Positions 6,867-12,481 of a stretch of 12,481 nucleotides of DNA are shown one piece after another. A program made the position numbers and the translations under genes. The DNA comes from an uncultured Dorea sp. GTDB taxonomy: Bacteria; Bacillota; Clostridia; Lachnospirales; Lachnospiraceae. Numbering within the stretch: position 1 is the stretch's first letter; each line of letters begins with the position of its first letter. The notes under the pieces are model-generated. The model was not told the origin of the DNA. It worked only from the letters and a program-made list of their open reading frames with translations, and made no database searches. The stretch is from positions 1 through 12,481 of the forward strand of contig CAJURK010000065.1 of the NCBI GenBank assembly GCA_910588745.1. The letters are read 5' to 3'.

Positions 6867-7880
6867 TTAAAAGTCATTTATCAGATAGACATTCCCCCTA
6901 GCACGCGTAATTGCAACATATAATTTGTTTTTAGTAGACGGAGGTAGCTCACACAGGTTCCCGCTATGACGCTTCTTGGCGGTATTTTTGTTTAGCATGA
7001 CGCATACATCTTCATGGTGATCCTCACCTTTTGATTCTCCCCAATTTTTGTGGTTAGGACCGTATTTCGCGCCATTTTGGTAATGAAGTTTTACTATATT
7101 TTCATCGGCAAGGAGATACTCTATTTGCTGTTTATTATCAACGAATTCAATTATGGTATTATCTCCCTCTGGACGATTTGATGATATATTTATTCCGAGA
7201 TTAACGCTGATGTATTCACATATACTTTGGCTACATCTCCAGCTATTTTTTAGAGTGGCATTATCTATCTTGAAGCCTTTTTTCGTAAATCTTGTTTCAT
7301 ATTTTACTTTACTATCGAATAATGTACTGTTTACTTTTCCATCTCGACTAGTATCAAATGTATGTTGATAAAAATCACCCACAAAAAGCATATTGACCGA
7401 ATTTTCCATAAGATTTTCTAAAAAGGTGAAATCCCGCCCGGCAATGTCTTGAACTTCATCAATAATAAATTCATCAAAATATGTTTGGATACGCATCATT
7501 ATATCATTCAAGACGCATTCTTTTTCCAGGAGCAAGGCTAGTCTGTTGCTATATAGATAACGATTTTTTGTCATGTAGTATTCTAAGCTTGTTTGCCTAA
7601 TAAATGTATTGCTATTTGGCTCATAAATGAGGCCGCGCGCTTTATATTTATCCGATAAGAACGGTTTATAGCAAAAACCAAATAAAAAGGAGAAGTACGT
7701 CATTAGTGTTACGCTAGCGGGCCATACACCATTAAATTTCTCTGTTATTTTCTTTCTTAGGTTTTCATAATTTGCTGTTGTATATGTAACTATTAGTGAC
7801 CTTTTGCTGTTGGACAACCTGCTAACAATGTGAGTTGTTTTGCCAGAACCTACAACAGCAAATATTACTTTCTTATCCAT
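6867..7880 (-). CDS. compact UvrD-like SF1 helicase, Gabija GajB-like
   Basis: A 337-residue superfamily 1 helicase-like protein, clearly shorter than UvrD/Rep (about 700) and than the original GajB (about 500). The motif set is still complete in order: I at 11-16 (GSGKTT, almost at the N-terminus, with no Q motif before it), Ia-like around 31-45, II at 141-145 (DEVQD), III at 168-172 (GDFYQ), IV at 213-218 (SWRCSQ), V-like at 281-296 (GESKGEDHHEDVCVML) and VI at 320-328 (LYVAITRAR). The 1B and 2B insertions must be minimal, so processive unwinding is doubtful; nucleotide or DNA-end sensing is more likely, which is inference. ATG 7880 has AAGGAG at 7893-7888 and overlaps the OLD gene by 16 bases, so the two are translationally linked. 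In Gabija the helicase partner regulates the nuclease and senses NTP depletion. Confidence 0.85.
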   Translation of the reverse strand: MDKKVIFAVVGSGKTTHIVSRLSNSKRSLIVTYTTANYENLRKKITEKFNGVWPASVTLMTYFSFLFGFCYKPFLSDKYKARGLIYEPNSNTFIRQTSLEYYMTKNRYLYSNRLALLLEKECVLNDIMMRIQTYFDEFIIDEVQDIAGRDFTFLENLMENSVNMLFVGDFYQHTFDTSRDGKVNSTLFDSKVKYETRFTKKGFKIDNATLKNSWRCSQSICEYISVNLGINISSNRPEGDNTIIEFVDNKQQIEYLLADENIVKLHYQNGAKYGPNHKNWGESKGEDHHEDVCVMLNKNTAKKRHSGNLCELPPSTKNKLYVAITRARGNVYLINDF

Positions 7881-9361
7881 TCTATTGCTCCTTGAATATA
7901 GCCAGGGACCACAATATCTTCGTCTTGGTCTAATAATGAGAATGCGGCTTCTGTTTTATTTTTGAGCATATAATCTAACGCTTCTTCTCCAAATAATCGG
8001 TCACAAAGCGTCTTGTTGCCATTGTATAAAACGATTTCAAACGTTCTCTTCTCGTTATCATCTTCATTGAAAACTTGGATATTTGCGTCTCCTGTAAAAT
8101 CAGCATATTTATCTACACAATTTCTTTGTTTGTTGCCGTCGTTATCGGTAACTACCGCCACCTTACTCTGAATTAAATGAGCTATTTCTAAGTACCTTTT
8201 AAAACTTAAGCCACGTATATCAATAATATGTACGTGATCTTGCTCCGGTTCGTGAGCGGTCGTTGTTATATAGAATTTTTCAAATAGCATATACTCAGAC
8301 GGCCCCTCTACCAAAACTACTTTATTCGAGGTAACAAATTCGACGATATTAGCTACGGGAGCTTTCATGAAATATTTTGCGGTCGATTCTCCCAATTTTT
8401 GGAGCGAAACAGGATTACCTTTAACTTCTTTGCCCATGATCAGCAAGTTACGTAGTTCCAATCGAGTACTAATTAGGCTATTATGCGTGGTTATGAACAA
8501 CTGGCCATTTTGTGCGCGGGATACGCGCTGAATTAACTTACGCAAATTTACATGGCTTAAATGGTTCTCTGGCTCTTCGATTAATATAACATCCATATTT
8601 CTGCCAGAACGTTCAAGGGCAAAATCTGTTTTGATAAATACTTGTTTTCCTGTACCCTTACTGTCAATGCCAATTTCATTTTCATAAATCATTAAGTTTT
8701 CTTCAAGACTCACAGTTGAACTTGCCTTCAAACCAAATGTATAATTTTTGCCGGAAGGTATACGGTCATTAAGGCCTTGAAGACTCGTAGTACGAAAATT
8801 ATCCTTCATTTGTCTATATTTACTTTTGTGGACTGCTCGTTCTTTTACGTCATCTTCAGTGTATTGAAAATAAGTACGCTTAATAAAGTCATTTGTTGCA
8901 TAATCTGAATTCATGCTGGCGCTATCAATTAAAATGTCATACGGAAAATAATCTTTTTGTTCCCGTAATGATTCGATTATTTCATTTTGATAGTCTGGGT
9001 TCGGCTCGCATACAAGCCTAATACCGTCGCAGGTGATGCCATCCGTATTATTTTTGCCATTAACATTATAACCGTAGTCGCCCTGAAGATATAATTCAAT
9101 AATCATTTTCGGAAGATTATCATAAGTTCGTTGCCCACTATTAAATGCCTGAACTGAAGAAGCATTTATAAGTCGGTCTAATCCTAATGTCTCTACCCTG
9201 CGAACGTTTCCACTAGCTACGATATCTATTGCCTCAAGAATACTGCTTTTACCAGATTCGTTATCGCCTATTAAAATGTTGATATGTGATTTTGGCTCAA
9301 TGGTATAATTTTCAAACCTTTTGTAATTTATAAGTTTAATTTTAGTGATAATTGACGACAT
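7865..9361 (-). CDS. OLD-family ATP-dependent endonuclease, Gabija GajA-like
   Basis: A 498-residue protein with an ABC-type ATPase domain fused to a C-terminal TOPRIM nuclease domain. The Walker A is GDNESGKS (32-39) after the typical ITKIKLINYKRFENY start. The Walker B is VILIEEPENHLS with E262 and E263, and the switch histidine is H293 in ITTHNS. The TOPRIM begins KVVLVEGPSE (347-356; E352 acidic), with the DxD pair D406 and D408 in VVTDNDGN. Class 2 OLD proteins lie next to UvrD/Rep-like helicases, exactly as here. GajA nicks DNA when NTPs fall during phage infection; the same role is inferred. It is somewhat shorter than GajA (about 580). ATG 9361 has GGAGG at 9372-9368, spacer 6. Its codon use is AT-rich compared with the recombinases and the right flank, fitting recent acquisition. 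Other OLD-based systems (retron-Eco8-type, PARIS) fit less well because their partners differ. Confidence 0.9.
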   Translation of the reverse strand: MSSIITKIKLINYKRFENYTIEPKSHINILIGDNESGKSSILEAIDIVASGNVRRVETLGLDRLINASSVQAFNSGQRTYDNLPKMIIELYLQGDYGYNVNGKNNTDGITCDGIRLVCEPNPDYQNEIIESLREQKDYFPYDILIDSASMNSDYATNDFIKRTYFQYTEDDVKERAVHKSKYRQMKDNFRTTSLQGLNDRIPSGKNYTFGLKASSTVSLEENLMIYENEIGIDSKGTGKQVFIKTDFALERSGRNMDVILIEEPENHLSHVNLRKLIQRVSRAQNGQLFITTHNSLISTRLELRNLLIMGKEVKGNPVSLQKLGESTAKYFMKAPVANIVEFVTSNKVVLVEGPSEYMLFEKFYITTTAHEPEQDHVHIIDIRGLSFKRYLEIAHLIQSKVAVVTDNDGNKQRNCVDKYADFTGDANIQVFNEDDNEKRTFEIVLYNGNKTLCDRLFGEEALDYMLKNKTEAAFSLLDQDEDIVVPGYIQGAIEWIRK

Positions 9362-9404
9362 ATAGCGCCTCCATATGCTAAGTATTTGGGATGAAAGGAT
9401 GGAA

Positions 9405-9425
9405 TTTATGATATTATATCATAAA
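9405..9425 (-). promoter_or_regulatory. extended -10 promoter inside a 21-bp palindrome, upstream of the OLD/helicase operon
   Basis: Arms TTTATGATAT and ATATCATAAA are perfect inverted repeats around a single T. On the minus strand the palindrome contains TATAAT (9418-9413) preceded by TG at the extended -10 position (TGATATAAT). No good -35 is seen at 16-18 bases. Transcription would begin around 9406, leaving a leader of roughly 45 bases. A protein bound to the palindrome would block RNA polymerase, so it is a likely operator controlling the defence genes. No regulator gene is obvious in the unit. Confidence 0.55.
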
Positions 9426-9557
9426 CTTAGTTATACCGCCATAGAGAATGCACAATTGCGATATTGCTATTGAAAAACTAGCGAATAAGACTGGACATTC
9501 TTCCCATTCAGAGCTATCCTTGTCCTAGGCTAGGGATTGATAAAGGAGAAAACAGAC

Positions 9558-9926
9558 ATGAACCCAAACTCAGAACAGAAGAGAATTGCTTTTGGCTATA
9601 ATCGCAATAGCAAAAGTGAGATTGTAATTCATCCGGGTCAAGCCGCTGCCGTCAAGTTGATTTTTGATTACTATCTGGAAGGCTGCAGCATGGTTAAGAT
9701 CAAAGAGAACTTAGAGAGCATGGGCATACCCTCTCCACTTAACGGAAAGAAATGGAGTAAGCAGACTTTAGCAAATATCCTGTCTAATCCACACTATCTT
9801 GGCGATGAGCTTTATCCTACAATGGTATCAGAAGAACAATATAATCTGGCTCAAACCAAGAAACGGGAACATATTGGCAGGAACGGCAAAACTAAAAAGA
9901 CCGATCGTTCGGGAGACAAGACTTAA
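9558..9926 (+). CDS. recombinase-domain-only protein (no catalytic domain)
   Basis: A 122-residue protein. ATG 9558 was chosen because AAAGGAG at 9542-9548 lies 9 bases upstream; the TTG at 9537 lies before that site. The whole protein matches the DNA-binding recombinase domain of large serine recombinases: FGYNRNSKSEIVIHPGQA, a helix AAVKLIFDYYLEG, IKENLESMGIPSP, KWSKQTLANILSNPHYLGD, then a basic tail. It has no resolvase domain, no catalytic serine and no zinc ribbon. Small stand-alone proteins of this kind accompany recombinases in clostridial elements, as I recall, so it is probably a real accessory factor (DNA binding or direction control) and not debris. It overlaps the next reading frame by about 50 bases. 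Confidence 0.75.
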   Translation: MNPNSEQKRIAFGYNRNSKSEIVIHPGQAAAVKLIFDYYLEGCSMVKIKENLESMGIPSPLNGKKWSKQTLANILSNPHYLGDELYPTMVSEEQYNLAQTKKREHIGRNGKTKKTDRSGDKT

Positions 9927-10803
9927 CCCTCCCCTTCCGCTACGCCCACTTAGGGTTGCAGCCTATTGTCGCGTAAGCAGTAAGCGTAACGAACAGCTAA
10001 GCAGCTTGGAGAACCAGGCTGCTTATTATATGGGGATTATAACCAGTAACCATAATTGGATGTTAATCGGCATCTTTGCTGACAAAAGAACGGCTCGAAC
10101 CATACGACAACGCGCTCAATTCCAAGAGTTACTAAGACTCTGTCGTGAACGTCAGATTGATTTAATACTTACTAAGTCGATAAAACGATTTAGTCGGAAT
10201 ACACTGGAATTCCTAGAAACTTGCTATGAGTTAAAGTCTCTGGGGGTGGAAGTATATTTTGAGCTGGAGAACCTTTATCTAAGCAATCCTACCTCAATGT
10301 TGCTTCTGACTATATTTGCTAGTTTAGCGCAAGCTGAGAGTGAAAATCTAAGTGCTGATATACGGTGGGGGATTCGTCATGGGTTTGAGGATGGTAGCTC
10401 TGGCTTTATAGATAAACCTTGTTATGGATATAGAAAATCCAAAAACGGTAGCTTATCTATCTATGAACCCGAAGCCGAGGTAGTACGGCAGGTCTATCGT
10501 TGGAGGATCAACGGATACTCTTTGCGAAAAATCGCAAATCTTCTACAAGAGAGGAGCATTGTTGCGCCAAAAGGCGGCAAGTGTTGGGGCGCAGAAACGC
10601 TTAATAAACTTCTTCATAATGAGAAATATACTGGGAATGTAATGTTGCAGAAGACATATGTACCGGACACACTAACTGGTAAACAGAGATATAATAACGG
10701 GCAGATGGCAAAGTATTATGTAGAAAATACACATCCTGAAATTATCACAAAAACGATGTTTAACAAAGCGAATAGGCTTTCTTATCGCCACAAGGTAGAA
10801 TAA
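9874..10803 (+). CDS. serine recombinase 3, C-terminally truncated
   Basis: The resolvase domain has RVAAYCRVSS with the nucleophile AGC at 9976-9978 (Ser35 from this start) and R105 and R108 in SIKRFSRN. A recombinase domain follows (KPCYGYRKS to VMLQKTYVP) and the protein stops at TAA 10801-10803 just after HPEIITKTMFNK. Zinc ribbon and coiled coil are absent, so it is about 310 residues against 440-545 for the two intact recombinases. The loop usually read as DEGISGTxxKRxxF is here DKRTARTIRQRAQF, losing the SGT motif. Start is uncertain: TTG 9874 is the nearest plausible start before the core; ATG 9799 would overlap the previous gene by 128 bases; no ATG, GTG or TTG lies closer. Coupling to the previous gene or a frameshift is possible. 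It may be inactive on its own. Confidence 0.65.
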   Translation: MAGTAKLKRPIVRETRLNPPLPLRPLRVAAYCRVSSKRNEQLSSLENQAAYYMGIITSNHNWMLIGIFADKRTARTIRQRAQFQELLRLCRERQIDLILTKSIKRFSRNTLEFLETCYELKSLGVEVYFELENLYLSNPTSMLLLTIFASLAQAESENLSADIRWGIRHGFEDGSSGFIDKPCYGYRKSKNGSLSIYEPEAEVVRQVYRWRINGYSLRKIANLLQERSIVAPKGGKCWGAETLNKLLHNEKYTGNVMLQKTYVPDTLTGKQRYNNGQMAKYYVENTHPEIITKTMFNKANRLSYRHKVE

Positions 10804-10818
10804 TGATTGGTGCATTAT

Positions 10819-10903
10819 GGTGCAAATACAAAATAGAACAATATAATCGTGTAAAATGTGGTGCAACGGATTTACAGTGTATCATCCGTGACGTGTAGAC
10901 ACA
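10819..10903 (+). repeat. attachment-like direct repeat, copy 2 (right end against recipient gene)
   Basis: This partner of 6497-6581 has no gaps and the same final 28 bases ending GTGTAGACACA. GGTGCA occurs at 10809, 10819 and 10860, the first two one helical turn apart. It starts just after the stop of recombinase 3, the usual place for an attachment site in serine integrase elements. To its right the sequence becomes coding on the minus strand for the RAD52-like protein. The last bases CA, read on the minus strand as TG after AAC, would restore a Trp codon TGG if the recipient continued with G, so CA may be the shared core dinucleotide. Confidence 0.75.
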
Positions 10904-11215
10904 GTTGAAGCACGCCCGCTTAAAGGAATCCGATGCCTGCGATTTTTCTTTTTCCGCATACCCCATTGTCCCCACATCCTGCTTGGAAACCCACGTATCA
11001 TGGGCTTCGTCATAGATTTCTACCGTGCAGTACAGGTTCCCGTCAATGCACTGGTGGCTCCGCTTCCAGCCGAAAGCGCCGAACGTTTCGTCCAAAATAC
11101 GCTGGTCTACCCTCGCATCCTTATAGAGCAGCAGGCTCAGCCCCTTTTCACTGACCGTTGCAATGCGGCATTCAATTTCATTGGCTTTCAGCAGCCGGAT
11201 AAATCCCTGTCCCAT
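10904..11215 (-). pseudogene. RAD52-like single-strand annealing protein, N-terminal fragment cut by insertion
   Basis: ATG 11215 has AAGGAGG at 11226-11220. The first 104 residues are native: LKANEIECRIATVSEKGLSL, LDETFGAFGWKRSHQ, LYCTVEIYDE and EKSQASDSFKRACFN. The pattern 'SDSFKRA' before an expected WGIG is typical of RAD52-superfamily annealases, where it is followed by about as much sequence again. At 10904/10903 the match to the recipient gene ends and the frame runs into the mobile unit for 47 unrelated residues, stopping at 10760. The gene lies 61 bases downstream of the YqaJ gene, so the pair would act like other exonuclease plus annealase systems (for example lambda Exo/Bet). The missing half is not in this window and should lie beyond its left edge if the nested-insertion model is right. 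Confidence 0.7.
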
Positions 11216-11276
11216 TTTTCCTCCTTCCCGCTATCAAAGTCTCTTCATTCCCTGATCTCCATGCCGCTGCCCTCCC

Positions 11277-12206
11277 CTATGCCGCTTTTACCTCAAACCG
11301 CCTGTAATGGGAGGGTTTTGCGTAATCCGCGTAAACCTCCGGTTTTTCTGCCTTGATGCGCTGCGTGTCAAGCCTTACCGAATCGATATTGCCCCACGAT
11401 ACCCGGTAGCGCCCGCTTGCGGCATACTGGTTCTCGCCCATGAACAGCTTCACCTCCTGCTCGATCTGCTTCTGCTCCGCCTGCATTGCTGCGATAGACG
11501 AGAGAATTTCCTCACGCCTGTTTAATTTTTCATCAAACCCGACCAGTTCAACCGGGGTCTCCTTCTTTGCGGTGTGGAAATACTGCGCAATCACTTCGTC
11601 ACAGGCCCTGCTCCCATCCGGCGGCGGGATTATCCCCTTCGCCACATGGTTTTCCCAAAAATCCTCTTCGACCGCTATCAGGCGGCTGACCAGCGCATCA
11701 TCCCATTCCAGCTTCCTGTATGTAAACTCCCTGCCTAAAATGACTGCCGCAATATACCATGTGCGCTTCCCTGTAACCGCCATGTAATGGTAGCATTGCA
11801 TGACATAATGGAGCGGGATGTTCCCATCCGCCCATTTGTCGGCATTGTAGGCACTCGCCGTCTTGCACTCTAACCCCGCATCCTCCCCGACTACCAGACG
11901 GTCAACATCCGCAATCATAAACGGATGCTCTATGCTCCGGTACATAAAATTGGACTTCCGCACCTTTAACCCGGTGGCCTCCGAAAATCTCCGCGCAACA
12001 TAATCTTCCAAATCATGGCCAATTCGGATTGCCTCATTATCCGCTTCCTCCACGTCCTCACACGTCTTATCCCGGAATACCTTCATGGCACTGCTGTACG
12101 GGTTCACCCCGCAGATCGCCCCCGCATCCGAGCCGCCAATGCCGGACTTCCTCTGCATCAGCCACTGCCTCTTGTCCATACCCGCTATGGGAATCCTTTC
12201 AAACAT
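11277..12206 (-). CDS. YqaJ-type viral recombinase exonuclease
   Basis: A 309-residue lambda-exonuclease-like protein. ATG 12206 was chosen because GGAGG at 12218-12214 lies 7 bases upstream; an in-frame ATG 60 bases farther out lacks one. The N-terminal signature is RKSGIGGSDAGAICGVNPY (19-37). The nuclease core shows E67 in GHDLEDYV, D102 in IADVDR, E113 and K115 in GLECKTA, and Q137 in YVMQCYHYM, the expected PD-(D/E)XK-type set for two-metal cleavage. A C-terminal helical part (about 225-260, SSIAAMQAEQKQIEQEVKLF) and a final beta region are common in phage and ICE versions. It would resect double-stranded ends for the annealase encoded next to it, which is now broken. Codon use is more GC-rich than the defence unit. 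Confidence 0.93.
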   Translation of the reverse strand: MFERIPIAGMDKRQWLMQRKSGIGGSDAGAICGVNPYSSAMKVFRDKTCEDVEEADNEAIRIGHDLEDYVARRFSEATGLKVRKSNFMYRSIEHPFMIADVDRLVVGEDAGLECKTASAYNADKWADGNIPLHYVMQCYHYMAVTGKRTWYIAAVILGREFTYRKLEWDDALVSRLIAVEEDFWENHVAKGIIPPPDGSRACDEVIAQYFHTAKKETPVELVGFDEKLNRREEILSSIAAMQAEQKQIEQEVKLFMGENQYAASGRYRVSWGNIDSVRLDTQRIKAEKPEVYADYAKPSHYRRFEVKAA

Positions 12207-12367
12207 CTTTTTTCCTCCGTTTCTCCTGTTCCTGCCTCCGGTTCCATCCCCTTGCGGCAAAATCATATATCCGCGTAGATATAAATATTGCCCTATTGCC
12301 CACAGGAATCAAATACCTATGCAATCACGGCTATTTTCCTCATTGTCCGTGAAATAAAAATAAGGCT

Positions 12368-12481
12368 TTACATATCTGCATACAGTTCCTTCAGCAGCCT
12401 GCCCGCCTTCTCCAAAGCCGTTTCCAGAACGACAAATACGCCCAGCGGAAGCTCCTTCCCCCTGACTTCCTCGAAAATAAT
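12368..12481 (-). CDS. 3' end of a small helical protein gene (5' end outside window)
   Basis: The minus-strand frame is open from the window edge to TAA at 12370-12368. The 37 visible residues include KELPLGVFVVLETALEKAGR and LLKELYADM, predicted as mostly helical. It has the same direction and base composition as the YqaJ gene and sits 161 bases upstream of it. The family is not recognised. The gap 12207-12367 holds the YqaJ ribosome site and a weak TATATC/GATATA inverted repeat near 12270-12285, nothing else clear. Confidence 0.5.
   Translation of the reverse strand: MIFEEVRGKELPLGVFVVLETALEKAGRLLKELYADM

Larger units (their letters stand above)
6582..10903. mobile_element. small mobile defence island bounded by direct repeats (inferred)
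   Basis: The unit runs from just after repeat copy 1 to the end of copy 2, 4,322 bp. It holds a two-gene OLD nuclease plus helicase operon (leftward) and two recombinase-derived genes (rightward). Its right boundary is supported by the sudden change, at 10903/10904, from recombinase-associated sequence to a RAD52-like gene whose frame is cut at that very base. Its left boundary is the point where the repeats stop matching. Recombination between the copies would release a circle of this size. The boundaries are seen in the sequence; the mobility is inferred. Confidence 0.55.

Noticed and set aside
9470..9499. Promoter TTGAAA with a GACATT -10 for the rightward recombinase pair
   Set aside because: The -35 is fair but the -10 matches poorly; too weak to annotate, so the promoter of this pair remains unknown.
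10760..10903. Reading 10760-11215 as one intact 151-residue gene
   Set aside because: The last 47 residues are encoded by the attachment repeat and the antisense of recombinase 3, so they are an accidental extension.
10929..12352. Plus-strand ORFs across 10933-12357
   Set aside because: They are shadows of the GC-richer minus-strand RAD52-like and YqaJ genes, rich in Pro, Ser and Arg and without ribosome sites.

Overview
The window looks like accessory DNA of a gut-type Bacillota (Clostridia, or possibly Negativicutes). The evidence is strong AGGAGG-type ribosome sites, clostridial-style large serine recombinases in tandem, a DUF4314 gene beside a so-called virulence-related protein, and a YqaJ plus RAD52-like recombination pair. 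No rRNA, tRNA or CRISPR array was seen.

Layout. (1) About 1-4053: the end of a serine-recombinase integrative element, with the C-terminal part of a virulence-related protein, a DUF4314 protein, and two complete, overlapping large serine recombinases closed by an intrinsic terminator. (2) 4054-6496: AT-richer cargo. It holds a small acidic ORF behind a near-ideal promoter, a convergent 385-residue coiled-coil protein of unknown function, and a gene for an Api92-like (ferredoxin-like fold) protein with its own terminator. (3) 6497-6581: an 85-bp sequence that recurs at 10819-10903 (75 of 85 positions identical). I read both copies as recombinase right-end attachment sequences. (4) 6582-10903: a 4,322-bp unit between the repeats. 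It carries a leftward operon of an OLD-family ATPase/TOPRIM nuclease and a very compact UvrD-like helicase, the architecture of Gabija and class 2 OLD defence loci. It also carries a rightward pair, a recombinase-domain-only protein and a C-terminally truncated serine recombinase that stops just before the repeat. (5) 10904-12481: more GC-rich recipient DNA on the minus strand. A RAD52-like annealase gene is cut exactly at the repeat end, and upstream of it lie an intact YqaJ-type exonuclease gene and the 3' end of a small gene.

Model (inference). A first element inserted into the annealase gene. A second, small defence-carrying unit, whose right end resembles that of the first, then integrated in tandem at or near the first element's right junction. 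The small unit's catalytic recombinase lacks the zinc ribbon and coiled coil, so the two intact recombinases of the neighbouring element may move it in trans. The most notable object is therefore a minimal mobile island of about 4.3 kb with a Gabija-like module. Its operon promoter sits in a 21-bp palindrome that could be an operator.
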